NCBI GenBank assembly: GCA_943373175.1
Contig: CALSBM010000061.1
Location: 1 to 19,201 of the forward strand
Source: JAIXUI01 sp943373175
GTDB taxonomy: Bacteria > Bacteroidota > Bacteroidia > UBA7662 > JAIXUI01
Reading direction: 5' to 3'
Length of the DNA stretch: 19,201 bases
Under the pieces are notes generated by a model, which saw nothing but the letters and a program-made list of their open reading frames with translations, ran no database searches and had not been told where the DNA came from. This document shows positions 6,895 to 15,193 of the stretch, piece by piece. Within the stretch, counting starts at the first letter, position 1; every line of letters begins with the position of its first letter. Made by a program: the position numbers and the translations under genes.

Positions 6895-7928
6895 AGAACC
6901 CAACTCCTTTCGGATTAGCCTTACTGGCTGCCTCACTTATTAGCCTTGTATCTCTTGCATTTGGCATAGCCTTCAATCAAGGTTGGAAGTTTCTCTTGTT
7001 TGAAGGTGTAGTACTATTTTTTCTTTCTTATACCGTATTCTTTCAAATTATTGATTTTTTCATCTATAGGAAAATCAAACTCATTTATAAAACCATTTCT
7101 ACTGCTAAGGCAGATAAGCTTAACAGCCGTGTTAATGATGTCACCCAAAATGAATCGATGAAGGAGGTTGAAAAGGATGTAAAGAAATGGGTAGATGATC
7201 GTTCCAAAGAATTAGCTCAGCTTTATGAGTTAGAAAAATACCGTAAAGAGTTTTTTGGAAATGTTTCTCACGAATTAAAAACTCCCATTTTCAACATTCA
7301 AGGATACATCCACACTTTGCTTGATGGTGCTATGGATGATCCAGACCAAGCAAGAAAATTCCTGAGTAAAGCCGCCAAAAGTGCAGACAGAATGGAAATG
7401 CTGGTTATGGACTTGCTGACTATTTCAGAGCTTGAATCAGGAGAAGTAACGTTAGAAAAAGAAAACTTTGATGTTTATGAGCTAACCAAGGATGTTTATG
7501 AATCGTTAGAGCTTAAGGCTAGGGATAAAAACATTAACATTGGTTTCAAACAAGGGTGTACACCGCCGTTTATTGTATTTGCTGACCGGAAGCAAATTCG
7601 TGCGGTGTTAGTGAACCTGATAGTGAATGCAATTAAATACGGAAAAGATGGAGGCCAGATTCTGATTGGTTATTACGATATGGCAGAAAACTATCTGATT
7701 GAAGTATCTGATAATGGAGAAGGCATCGAAGAAGCACATCTTCCACGACTTTTCGAACGTTTTTACAGGGTTGATAAGGCTCGCTCACGCAACGTCGGAG
7801 GAACCGGTTTAGGATTAGCCATTGTTAAACACATCCTGGAAGTGCATAATCAAAACATCAACGTCCGTTCTACTCTCGGATTGGGTTCAACTTTTGGATT
7901 TACCTTAGCGAAAGCGAAAGGAAAATAG
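6891..7928 (+). CDS. Sensor histidine kinase (PhoR-like, no periplasmic sensor domain)
   Basis: An inner-membrane kinase of 345 residues, partner of the preceding regulator. Two hydrophobic segments (about 7-28 and 33-58) are joined by only a few residues, so there is essentially no extracytoplasmic sensor. A charged linker (about 60-115) without a recognisable PAS domain follows. The DHp helix has FFGNVSHELKTPIFNIQGY with phospho-accepting H127. The ATPase domain shows the N box (LVNLIVNAIKYGKDGG), G1 (DNGEGIEE), F box (LFERFYRVDKARSR) and G2 (GGTGLGLAIVKHIL). The start is a TTG at 6891-6893 that overlaps the regulator TGA; an in-frame stop at 6879-6881 and the lack of an ATG before the second membrane helix leave little choice. 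Coupled translation is likely. The signal sensed is unknown; with such a short loop it may read membrane state or a partner protein. Confidence 0.92.
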   Translation: MKNPTPFGLALLAASLISLVSLAFGIAFNQGWKFLLFEGVVLFFLSYTVFFQIIDFFIYRKIKLIYKTISTAKADKLNSRVNDVTQNESMKEVEKDVKKWVDDRSKELAQLYELEKYRKEFFGNVSHELKTPIFNIQGYIHTLLDGAMDDPDQARKFLSKAAKSADRMEMLVMDLLTISELESGEVTLEKENFDVYELTKDVYESLELKARDKNINIGFKQGCTPPFIVFADRKQIRAVLVNLIVNAIKYGKDGGQILIGYYDMAENYLIEVSDNGEGIEEAHLPRLFERFYRVDKARSRNVGGTGLGLAIVKHILEVHNQNINVRSTLGLGSTFGFTLAKAKGK

Positions 7929-7972
7929 CTTCTTGATTGGTGAGACGCATTTAGAATGCGAAATTTGCAAGA

Positions 7973-8698
7973 GTGTCTAAAATACCCCCATTCAAAGATT
8001 GGATTTTGTATGAAGACGACCAGTTCATGGTCGTTAACAAACCTCCCATGCTTAGCTCCCTTGATGAGCGAGGCGATACCCAAGCGTCTCACGTTCTTCA
8101 GGAAGCTCGAAAATATTGTCCGGATGCAATGCTTTGCCATCGGTTAGACAAGGAAACTTCAGGAGCTATAATGATAGCTAAAGACGAGGAAACATATCGA
8201 TACGTCTCTATACAACTTGAGCATCGAAGAGTGATTAAGACTTATCACGCTTTAATTGAAGGAGTTCATCGCTTTGATAACCTCGAAGTAGATTTGCCCA
8301 TTGGTAAAGGAAGGGCAGGCGCCATGAAAGTTGATTTCCGAGAAGGTAAGGATGCACTTACTTATTTTACCAGCATCGATTATTTCAGGCATTTTACATT
8401 AGTTGCCTGTGTGCCCATTACCGGAAGAACCCATCAAATCCGGGTGCATTTGGCTTCCCAACAGGCGGTCATTGCCGGTGACTTGCTTTATCGTGGCCAT
8501 ATTCCGCTTCTCTCAAGATTGAAGAAGAATTATCACTATTCGAAGTTGGAAGAAGAAAAACCCATGATAAACCGATTTGCCTTGCATGCACGAAAACTCA
8601 AGCTCATGATTGCAGACGATAAAATGGTGGAGGTTGAAGCACCATACCCCAAAGATTTGGAAGTTTTCCTGAAGCAATTAGATAAATACGACCGTTAA
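7973..8698 (+). CDS. RluA-family RNA pseudouridine synthase
   Basis: Isomerises a uridine to pseudouridine in rRNA or tRNA. The 241 residues make up the catalytic domain only; there is no N-terminal S4 domain, as in short RluA/TruC-type members. Key parts are ILYEDDQFMVVNKPPM near the start, the catalytic loop HRLDKETSGAIMIAK with nucleophile D59, and ITGRTHQIRVHLAS at about 149-162. The late strand RFALHARKLKL ends the fold. The start is GTG at 7973 (SKIPPFKDWILYED); no ATG lies before the conserved ILYEDD segment. It follows the kinase after 44 bases. A GAAATTTG, one mismatch from a -7 element, lies 5 bases before the GTG with ATTG 20 bases further up, so it may also have its own promoter. 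Target nucleotide cannot be told from sequence. Confidence 0.92.
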   Translation: MSKIPPFKDWILYEDDQFMVVNKPPMLSSLDERGDTQASHVLQEARKYCPDAMLCHRLDKETSGAIMIAKDEETYRYVSIQLEHRRVIKTYHALIEGVHRFDNLEVDLPIGKGRAGAMKVDFREGKDALTYFTSIDYFRHFTLVACVPITGRTHQIRVHLASQQAVIAGDLLYRGHIPLLSRLKKNYHYSKLEEEKPMINRFALHARKLKLMIADDKMVEVEAPYPKDLEVFLKQLDKYDR

Positions 8699-8720
8699 CC
8701 GGCGTGATTGCTTTCAGTAT

Positions 8721-9239
8721 ATGATTGCGCCTAATGTGCCTGTAAACGAGGTTAATCGACTAAAGGCGCTCGAATCTTTTGGTATTTTGGATACTTTACC
8801 TGAGCAGGATTTTGATGATATCACTAGAATTGCTGCTTATGTATGCGATACGCCAATTTCTTTATTGTCGTTGCTTGATCCTCATAGGCAATGGTTTAAA
8901 TCCCACTTTGGCCTACAAGTACAGGAAACGCCTCGTAAGGATTCCTTTTGCGGACATGCAATCCTTACGCCTCTAGAACCCTTTATCGTAGAAAATGCGA
9001 AAATGGATCATCGTTTTCACGATAATCCTCTTATTACAGGAGATCCTTACATAATGTTTTATGCTGGAATACCACTCTTAACAAGCGATGGTCTTGCACT
9101 AGGAACGTTGAATGTTATTGATACTCAACCTAGGCGATTATCAAATGAACAGTTAGACATACTTATAGCACTTTCTCGACAAGTTATGAACCTGTTCGAG
9201 TTGCGTATTCTAGTACATAAAAAAATTCAGTATTTCTGA
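8721..9239 (+). CDS. Stand-alone GAF-domain protein
   Basis: A cytoplasmic protein of 172 residues that is almost entirely one GAF domain of the type usually found at the N-terminus of sensor kinases and diguanylate cyclases. It opens with NEVNRLKALESFGILDTLPEQDFDDITRIAAYVCDTPISLLSLLD and contains RQWFKSHFGL, KDSFCGHAIL and YAGIPLLTSDGLALGTLNVID. The last 35 residues are a helix of the linker type. No output domain follows: the stop at 9237-9239 is clean and only 7 bases separate it from the convergent permease gene, so it does not look like a frameshifted longer protein. It may bind a small ligand or act as a partner for another sensor. It lies 22 bases after the pseudouridine synthase, probably in the same transcript. 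Confidence 0.85.
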   Translation: MIAPNVPVNEVNRLKALESFGILDTLPEQDFDDITRIAAYVCDTPISLLSLLDPHRQWFKSHFGLQVQETPRKDSFCGHAILTPLEPFIVENAKMDHRFHDNPLITGDPYIMFYAGIPLLTSDGLALGTLNVIDTQPRRLSNEQLDILIALSRQVMNLFELRILVHKKIQYF

Positions 9240-9246
9240 TTTTCTC

Positions 9247-10209
9247 CTAAAACTGTTGAACTGCCCACCAATAAAGCGGTAGGCCAATACTGATATTGAA
9301 TGGAAAGGTAATTCCTAATGCCATTGGAATATACAATCCCGGGTCTGCTTCTGGCGCAGCTAATCGCATAGCAGCCGGAACAGCGATGTAAGAAGCACTC
9401 GCGGCAAGAACACAGAACATTAAACGGTCAGCCAACGAGGGGGTAATGAACCCGCTTAGATATGCCGTTAATAGGCCATTGAATAAAGGAATTCCTATTG
9501 CAAGGAACGCTGCGAATGCACCGTACTGTCGAAATGCAGAAAGCCTTTTTATTGTCACCATTCCCATTTCCAATAGAAAAATGGCCAGAAATCCTTTAAA
9601 TATATCGGTGGTAAAAGGTTTAATTCCTTCTGCTTGTTTGGAATCGGAGATTAGTCCGATGATTAGACTGCCAAGCACCATTAGCACACTTCCATTCGTT
9701 ATCGCATGATGCAACTGGCTTCCTATGGAAGTTCCTTTATCCTGATTAGAAGAAAATTTTCGAAGTAGCAACATGCCCACGATAATGGCGGGAGCTTCCA
9801 TAAAGGCCATAACTGCTACCATGTGCCCTCCCGGACGCTGTCCTAAATGTTCCAGAAAAGCAGTTGCCGCTACGAATGTAACAGCACTTACGCTGCCATA
9901 AGCCGCAGCAACCGCTCCCGCATTGCTTGTCCCGAGTTTCCCTTTAGCAAGAAAAAAAGTGTAAACCGGCACTACAGAGGACAGGATTAAACCAAATCCC
10001 AAACATGCCAGAATAGTTGAATTGATGCCTTCATGAGCCAGTTCCTGTCCTCCTTTAAATCCAATGGAGAATAACAGGTACAAACTGATAAAGCGTGAAG
10101 TAGAAGTCGGAATTTCTAGGTCACTTTTCACTAAGCTTGCTACCATTCCCAACACGAAGAATAGGAGAGTGGGCATGGTGAGCGTACTGATGAGAAGGCC
10201 AGTGTCCAT
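9247..10209 (-). CDS. SbtA-family (sodium-dependent bicarbonate transport) permease
   Basis: An integral membrane protein of 320 residues with roughly ten hydrophobic segments, matching the SbtA/DUF897 family, whose cyanobacterial member imports bicarbonate with sodium. Family landmarks are the first helix leading to VKSDLEIPTSTSRFISLYLLFSIGFKGG, the duplicated half with GSVSAVTFVAATAFLE and GHMVAVMAFMEAPAIIVGMLL, and GILIPLFN-like, SASYIAVPAAMRLAAPEADPGLYIPMALGITFPFN at the end. No PII-like SbtB gene is next to it, so either regulation is lacking or the partner lies elsewhere. Bicarbonate as substrate is by homology only. It lies 61 bases behind the M16 peptidase on the same strand. A perfect TACCTTTG sits 5 bases before the ATG, so it could be transcribed on its own with almost no leader. 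It ends convergently with the GAF gene. Confidence 0.9.
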   Translation of the reverse strand: MDTGLLISTLTMPTLLFFVLGMVASLVKSDLEIPTSTSRFISLYLLFSIGFKGGQELAHEGINSTILACLGFGLILSSVVPVYTFFLAKGKLGTSNAGAVAAAYGSVSAVTFVAATAFLEHLGQRPGGHMVAVMAFMEAPAIIVGMLLLRKFSSNQDKGTSIGSQLHHAITNGSVLMVLGSLIIGLISDSKQAEGIKPFTTDIFKGFLAIFLLEMGMVTIKRLSAFRQYGAFAAFLAIGIPLFNGLLTAYLSGFITPSLADRLMFCVLAASASYIAVPAAMRLAAPEADPGLYIPMALGITFPFNISIGLPLYWWAVQQF

Positions 10210-10214
10210 GGTTA

Positions 10215-10222
10215 CAAAGGTA
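10215..10222 (-). promoter_or_regulatory. Perfect TAnnTTTG -7 element just before the permease gene
   Basis: On the minus strand TACCTTTG is followed by five bases (TAACC) and the ATG at 10209. It matches the Bacteroidota -7 consensus exactly. No TTTG was found 19-21 bases upstream. If used, transcription would begin within a base or two of the start codon. Confidence 0.4.
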
Positions 10223-10270
10223 TCCGTTGATTAAATTTTCTGACCCTTCTCATCAATTTCTAAGCATTGG

Positions 10271-13198
10271 TCAATAACCTAAAAGTATTTCCGCGGTAAG
10301 GTTGGTTACTTTCCCATAGCGTTGTAAATCAGCTTCTTTGATTTTCTTTGGTGAAGCAATAACACATCTAGCCATAGGCTTTCCGGAAAATCCATTTAGC
10401 CATAATGGTTGCAGCTTTTCGAAGGTAAGGGCAGGCAATTGCTCTAATACTACCTTGCGTGGATCTTGGTTGAGGCCAAGACGTTCCCAAGCATTCCAGC
10501 GCTCTAAGCCCTGAATCCCAGGATACCGTTCTGAACTTTTAATCTTTATTAGGCTTTCCTTACAAGTATTGAGTAAACTTGAATTTTGAGGCACAAATTG
10601 AATCAAGGAATCCATTCCTTGAATGGACTCATGAAACTTGTCGGCCTGACAACCGATATATGCATTAAACCCAATAGGTTCTCCAAAATATCGGGGAGTT
10701 GAATAGTCTGCATAAGTAGAATAAGCTAAAGCCTTGGATTCACGGAGTGTCTGGAATACAATTGATGCCATTCCACCACCAAAATACTGATTAAATAACT
10801 GGACTTTGGGAAGCAACTCTAATGAATAGATTTCACCGTTTCTAACCCATCTGATTTCAGATTGAACCATATCAAAAGGGGTAAAATAGACCTCATCGGA
10901 TGTAATGGTTCTAGGAAAGAACTCGTAAGCAGGAGTTGAAGCTTGAGGTTGATTATTAAAAGTCCAAGCTCTAGTTAACATGTTTTGAACTTCCATACTA
11001 CTCCAGTTACTATTAACCAAAATGGTTAATGAGTCTTTGAGCAGCGAACGTACCAATTGAAGCATCTGAATACTGTTTGCTGTTTTGAGCGCTTGATTAT
11101 TGGGAATGAAGCGAGTTGGATTATCTAAGCCATAGCGGGCATAATCTGCCAACGCTTCCAACAACTGCTCTTTATCCTGTTTGGCATTTTCCCTTTCTTC
11201 TAACTCATTTGCAATGAGCTGCTTGAACGCAACTTCGTTAACCGTTGCTTCATTCATCCATTGTTGCATCAGTTTCAGACCTTGCTCCATTTGATTCATG
11301 AGCCCCGTAAAACTTATAACTACTTCTTTCTCATCACATAGTATTTGATATTGTATTCCTTGGGAGTAAAACTCCTGACTAATGGCTTTTGCACTCTTGT
11401 TTTTCGTGCCGCAGAATTTGAAATAGTCCAAGGCAATGGGTAACCAACGCTCGTTGAATTTGCCTTTTCTGAAGTGCAGGTTTATTCTTGCCGGTACCGG
11501 ACTGCTTTCTTGTTTAATCAGCATTCGAATTGCGCCTGATTTTACATCTGAGAAATCTACCCCTGGCGACATAAACTTGGGTTGAATAACTGGCATATTA
11601 CTGCTGTTTACTGACTTAAGAAAATCGCTTTGAGCAGTAGCATTAAGACTTACTGGTGTGATAGAAGGTTTTTGTACACTTTGCCCGGAAGGATCTGTAC
11701 CTGTGCGCTTAAATACTGTTACATTTCCCTGTCCCAAATATTGTCTTGCAAATGCCAGAATGTCCTTTCGTGTTACTTGCTTCAAATTATTAACAAATCC
11801 TACTACCTGTGGATAATGTTCCCCTTTGCTGAGTACGAAAACCTCCATCAATTCACTGGCTTTTCCTTGCTGGGTTTCCCACTTTTCCAATTGCTCGCGC
11901 TCGGCATTCATTACAATAGCTTTCATCAGTTCATCGGAAAACAGACCATTTTTCAATTTTTCGACTTCTTTAAGTAGCAATGAACGAGTAACCTCCAGCT
12001 TCTGACCTTTAAGAGGTCTGCCTGATAAACTAAAAACACTATAGTCTTTCAGAAACTCAGCATTTGCATTGGATTCTAGCACCAACTGAGGTTGATTGAG
12101 GTTTTGATCGAATAAGCCAGCCTGGCCATTAAAAAGAATTTTAGAGACCATATAGGCTACCGGATATAGTTTATCCAAGGTGGAAGGCCAGCGATAGCCA
12201 ATCATCACATTCGGAGGATTGGGGCCAACTACTGTTTTAATGATGGGCTTGAGAATCGGCTGTTCAGGTTTCGGTTTGTACTGACTTGGATTGCCTGCTT
12301 TTAGCCCACCCAAAGCACTTTCTATTTTATCTATTACATCATCGAATTCAAAGTCGCCCACCATGACCAATGCCATGTTATTGGCCACATAGTTTTGGTG
12401 GAAGTACTTCTTTATTTCAATCAACGAAGGGTTTTTCAAATGCTCAATGGTTCCGATAGTGGTTTGTTGTCCATAGTTATGAGTTGGGAACAATGAACGC
12501 ATCATGATTTCATACGACTTCCAATCGTCTTCGTCCAAAGAGCGATTTTTCTCTTCATAAACGGCTTCTAATTCGGTATGAAAAATCCTAAACACAGGTT
12601 TCGTAAATCGTTCAGCCTGAACCTTTAAGAAGCGGTCAATAGCATTTGAAGGAATATCTTCCAAATAAACTGTTTGCTCATACCAAGTAAAAGCGTTTGT
12701 TCCTTTGGCACCCATATCCGTCAACATCTTATCGTACTCGTTGGCAATAGCCCATTTAGCTGCTAAGCCAGAAACACTATCGATGGCACGATAAAGTCGT
12801 TTACGTTCTATCAGATTTTTAGTGTGATTGTAACGTTCGAAAAGTGCTTCTATCTCGTCGAGAAGTGGTTTTTCCTTGCTGTAATCAACAGTTCCAAAAG
12901 ACTCACTTCCTTTAAACAGCATGTGTTCTAAGTAGTGAGCCAACCCTGTATGGGAAGAAGGATCAGTGTTAGAGCCTGCCCTTATGGGAATGTAAGTGTA
13001 AATCCTGGGCTGTGTAACGTCTTTTGCCAGTAAAACGGTAAGGCCATTGTTTAACTGATAGAAACGTGCATTTAAAGGGTCACTTTCTAATGTTTTCCAT
13101 CGAAAACGCCCGTTTTGATGCTCTTTCCATTGTGCCTGACTGATGTTTGAAGTGCAGACTAAACTTACCAGTAGAAGTATAGATAGTAAAACTCGCAT
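10271..13198 (-). CDS. Secreted two-domain M16-family metallopeptidase
   Basis: A 975-residue zinc peptidase with a signal peptide (MRVLLSILLLVSLVCTSNISQAQ), so periplasmic or outer-membrane associated. The first half has the inverted zinc motif H88-Y-L-E91-H92 (GLAHYLEHMLFKG) and the downstream glutamates in TELEAVYEEKN; by alignment with pitrilysin E216 should be the third zinc ligand and E209 its helper. About 123 residues lie between H92 and E216, against 76 in pitrilysin. The extra stretch (about 105-160) is charged and helical. The second M16 half, without a zinc motif, holds YFGGGMASIVFQTLRESKALAYSTYADYS at about 815-845, the usual conserved pair. It probably degrades peptides in the envelope. 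A TTG at 13204 is in frame, but the ATG at 13198 gives the natural signal peptide. It lies upstream of the SbtA-like gene and is divergent from the CocE-like hydrolase, 81 bases away. Confidence 0.93.
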   Translation of the reverse strand: MRVLLSILLLVSLVCTSNISQAQWKEHQNGRFRWKTLESDPLNARFYQLNNGLTVLLAKDVTQPRIYTYIPIRAGSNTDPSSHTGLAHYLEHMLFKGSESFGTVDYSKEKPLLDEIEALFERYNHTKNLIERKRLYRAIDSVSGLAAKWAIANEYDKMLTDMGAKGTNAFTWYEQTVYLEDIPSNAIDRFLKVQAERFTKPVFRIFHTELEAVYEEKNRSLDEDDWKSYEIMMRSLFPTHNYGQQTTIGTIEHLKNPSLIEIKKYFHQNYVANNMALVMVGDFEFDDVIDKIESALGGLKAGNPSQYKPKPEQPILKPIIKTVVGPNPPNVMIGYRWPSTLDKLYPVAYMVSKILFNGQAGLFDQNLNQPQLVLESNANAEFLKDYSVFSLSGRPLKGQKLEVTRSLLLKEVEKLKNGLFSDELMKAIVMNAEREQLEKWETQQGKASELMEVFVLSKGEHYPQVVGFVNNLKQVTRKDILAFARQYLGQGNVTVFKRTGTDPSGQSVQKPSITPVSLNATAQSDFLKSVNSSNMPVIQPKFMSPGVDFSDVKSGAIRMLIKQESSPVPARINLHFRKGKFNERWLPIALDYFKFCGTKNKSAKAISQEFYSQGIQYQILCDEKEVVISFTGLMNQMEQGLKLMQQWMNEATVNEVAFKQLIANELEERENAKQDKEQLLEALADYARYGLDNPTRFIPNNQALKTANSIQMLQLVRSLLKDSLTILVNSNWSSMEVQNMLTRAWTFNNQPQASTPAYEFFPRTITSDEVYFTPFDMVQSEIRWVRNGEIYSLELLPKVQLFNQYFGGGMASIVFQTLRESKALAYSTYADYSTPRYFGEPIGFNAYIGCQADKFHESIQGMDSLIQFVPQNSSLLNTCKESLIKIKSSERYPGIQGLERWNAWERLGLNQDPRKVVLEQLPALTFEKLQPLWLNGFSGKPMARCVIASPKKIKEADLQRYGKVTNLTAEILLGY

Positions 13199-13201
13199 GC
13201 A

Positions 13202-13209
13202 CAAACCTA
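13202..13209 (-). promoter_or_regulatory. Perfect TAnnTTTG -7 element touching the M16 start
   Basis: On the minus strand TAGGTTTG is followed by only three bases (TGC) and the ATG at 13198. The match to the -7 consensus is exact, but no TTTG lies at 19-21 bases upstream, and the predicted transcription start would fall on the start codon. Either the mRNA is leaderless or the match is chance. Confidence 0.3.
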
Positions 13210-13279
13210 CAAATTCAGCCCATTTCCTCGTTTTTTCATTTCAACTACACAGCGTACTTTACACAAGTTTTTGAATACT

Positions 13280-15151
13280 ATGCGAATACTTGGCTTCTTT
13301 TTCCTTTTCATGCCCACTATTTTGTTGGCTGGTGTTGTCGAAGACTCACTTTACACCGTCACGAATTACCAGAAACAAGAGGTTTCCATTCCCATGCGTG
13401 ATGGCATTAAGCTTTTTACTACTATTTATTCTCCGAAGAATGCAGATGGAAATAGTCCAATACTGGTAACAAGAACTCCTTATTCAGTATCTCCTTATGG
13501 AACAGCTTTCCGGGTATTTTGGAGGAATCACTGGATGCATTATGTAAAACAGGGGTACATTTTGGTTTTTCAGGATGTGCGTGGAAAGTATATGAGCGAA
13601 GGTGTTTTTATGGATGTTAGGCCGAAAACAGCTAAGCCTAAAACCAAAGAAATAGACGAAAGCACCGATAGTTACGACACTTTCAACTGGCTTTTGAAAA
13701 ATGTGAAAGGGAATAATGGAAAAATTGGCATTACCGGCAGTTCATACCCGGGGTTTTATGCTGCCATGGGGGCTATGAGTGGGCATCCGGCTCTTAAAGC
13801 TTCGATTCCTCAAGCACCTGTTACTGATTGGTTTATGGGAGACGATTTTCATCACAACGGTGCTTTTTTCCTGCTTGATGCTTTTCAGTTTTACAGTAGT
13901 TTTGGAAAGCCTCGTCCGATTCCAACTTCTGTTCACGCCAATGGTTACTCGTTCAAAGGGCAAGACAACTATGATTTCTTTCTAAATGCAGGAGCTTTAA
14001 AAAATATCTTACCGTTGTTAGGCGACGCTAACAGTTTTTGGAAAGATATTTTTACCCATCCTGATTATGACGAATTCTGGCAAATGCGAAACAGCCGTAA
14101 TCATGTAAAAGCGATAAAGCCTCATACTGCAACTCTTGTAGTTGGTGGTGCATACGATGCGGAAGATGTTTTCGGCGTTTTCCGTCTATCAGAGGCCATC
14201 GAGAAAAGTGGAAAGAAAAATCATACACTCTGCATAGGGCCGTGGTTTCACGGGCAATGGTACCGCGACAGCCTCGGAAACCGCCTTGGCAACGCTTGGT
14301 TTGAGCAAGCCACCTGTCGATTTTATCAAGACAGCATTGAAATTCCTTTTCTCGATCACCACCTTAAAAGCAAACCTTTACCCGCGAGTTGGGCTGAACG
14401 TAATGTCTTTTTTGGAGGAACAAATCGCTGGTTTCGTTCAGAAAGTTGGCCTCCAAAATCTGTAAAATCTCTTGAGCTGTTTCTTGCAGGTTCCGGTCAG
14501 TTAAGCCTTCAACCCGATGATAAAGACACATTTTTGGAATATACTTCGGATCCTAAACGCCCTGTTCCTTATACTGAAGATGTTCATTTAAGCAGAACCC
14601 GGGAATACATGACCGATGATCAGCGTTTTGCCTCTCGCCGTCCGGATGTTTTGGTTTATCGTACCCCGCCGCTCGATTCCATGCTTTGCGTAGCCGGCTC
14701 TGTGGAAGCGAATTTACATTTGACGCTTAGTACTACCGATGCAGATGTTGTTGTAAAAATCGTTGACGAATATCCAGAGCATTATCGTCATCCTGAAACA
14801 GCACTAAAAGCAGGAATCCGTTATCCAATGGGCGGTTATCAGCAATTAGTTAGGGGAGAAGTGATGCGAGGCAGGTACAGAAATAGTTTCTCGAAACCGG
14901 AGCCTTTTATTCCAGGACAGCCCACACTGGTGCCTTTCACTCTTCCAGATGTTGCCCACTGCTGGTTACCCGGACACCGACTTATGATTCAAGTACAAAG
15001 TACCTGGTTTCCTTTGGTAGATCGCAACCCTCAACAGTTTGTAAATCCTTACCAATGCAACGATGAGGATTTCATACCCGCACGAATCCGGATTCTCCAA
15101 TCAGTTAGTTATCCTTCTAAAGTGAAGTTCAATAGTTTCTCCATGCCTTGA
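13280..15151 (+). CDS. Secreted CocE/NonD-family (X-Pro dipeptidyl-peptidase S15-like) hydrolase
   Basis: An alpha/beta hydrolase of 623 residues with a signal peptide (MRILGFFFLFMPTILLAG), so exported. The family opens with QEVSIPMRDGIKLFTTIYSPK. The nucleophile elbow GSSYPG contains S155, the acid D293 is in GGAYDAEDVFG, and H324 is in GPWFHGQW, giving a complete Ser-Asp-His triad. The C-terminal jelly-roll domain (about 400-623) includes LVYRTPPLDSMLCVAGSVEANLHL and ends PYQCNDEDFIPARIRIL, typical of these enzymes. Members are esterases, cephalosporin/glutaryl acylases or Xaa-Pro dipeptidyl peptidases; substrate cannot be decided, though a role in scavenging peptides alongside the divergent M16 peptidase is plausible. 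A TTG at 13271 is in frame, but the ATG at 13280 gives a cleaner signal peptide. It is followed by 321 bases without a gene. Confidence 0.93.
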   Translation: MRILGFFFLFMPTILLAGVVEDSLYTVTNYQKQEVSIPMRDGIKLFTTIYSPKNADGNSPILVTRTPYSVSPYGTAFRVFWRNHWMHYVKQGYILVFQDVRGKYMSEGVFMDVRPKTAKPKTKEIDESTDSYDTFNWLLKNVKGNNGKIGITGSSYPGFYAAMGAMSGHPALKASIPQAPVTDWFMGDDFHHNGAFFLLDAFQFYSSFGKPRPIPTSVHANGYSFKGQDNYDFFLNAGALKNILPLLGDANSFWKDIFTHPDYDEFWQMRNSRNHVKAIKPHTATLVVGGAYDAEDVFGVFRLSEAIEKSGKKNHTLCIGPWFHGQWYRDSLGNRLGNAWFEQATCRFYQDSIEIPFLDHHLKSKPLPASWAERNVFFGGTNRWFRSESWPPKSVKSLELFLAGSGQLSLQPDDKDTFLEYTSDPKRPVPYTEDVHLSRTREYMTDDQRFASRRPDVLVYRTPPLDSMLCVAGSVEANLHLTLSTTDADVVVKIVDEYPEHYRHPETALKAGIRYPMGGYQQLVRGEVMRGRYRNSFSKPEPFIPGQPTLVPFTLPDVAHCWLPGHRLMIQVQSTWFPLVDRNPQQFVNPYQCNDEDFIPARIRILQSVSYPSKVKFNSFSMP

Positions 15152-15153
15152 TT

Positions 15154-15190
15154 GTTAAGTTGTAAGATGGCTTCATTCAAACAACTTAAC
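15154..15190. repeat. 10-bp perfect inverted repeat 2 bases after the hydrolase stop
   Basis: GTTAAGTTGT (15154-15163) pairs exactly with ACAACTTAAC (15181-15190) across a 17-base loop. It starts two bases after the stop codon, a common place for a terminator or mRNA-stabilising stem, but a C run, not a T run, follows. Confidence 0.5.
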
Positions 15191-15193
15191 CCC

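Noticed and set aside
8699..9246. GAF gene as a frameshifted remnant of a larger kinase or cyclase
   Set aside because: Only 7 bases separate its stop from the convergent permease gene and no HisKA or GGDEF sequence is present in any frame there.
11630..11977. 115-codon plus-strand open frame opposite the M16 gene
   Set aside because: It lies wholly antisense within a well-supported peptidase gene, begins without a credible ribosome-binding site and resembles no family.
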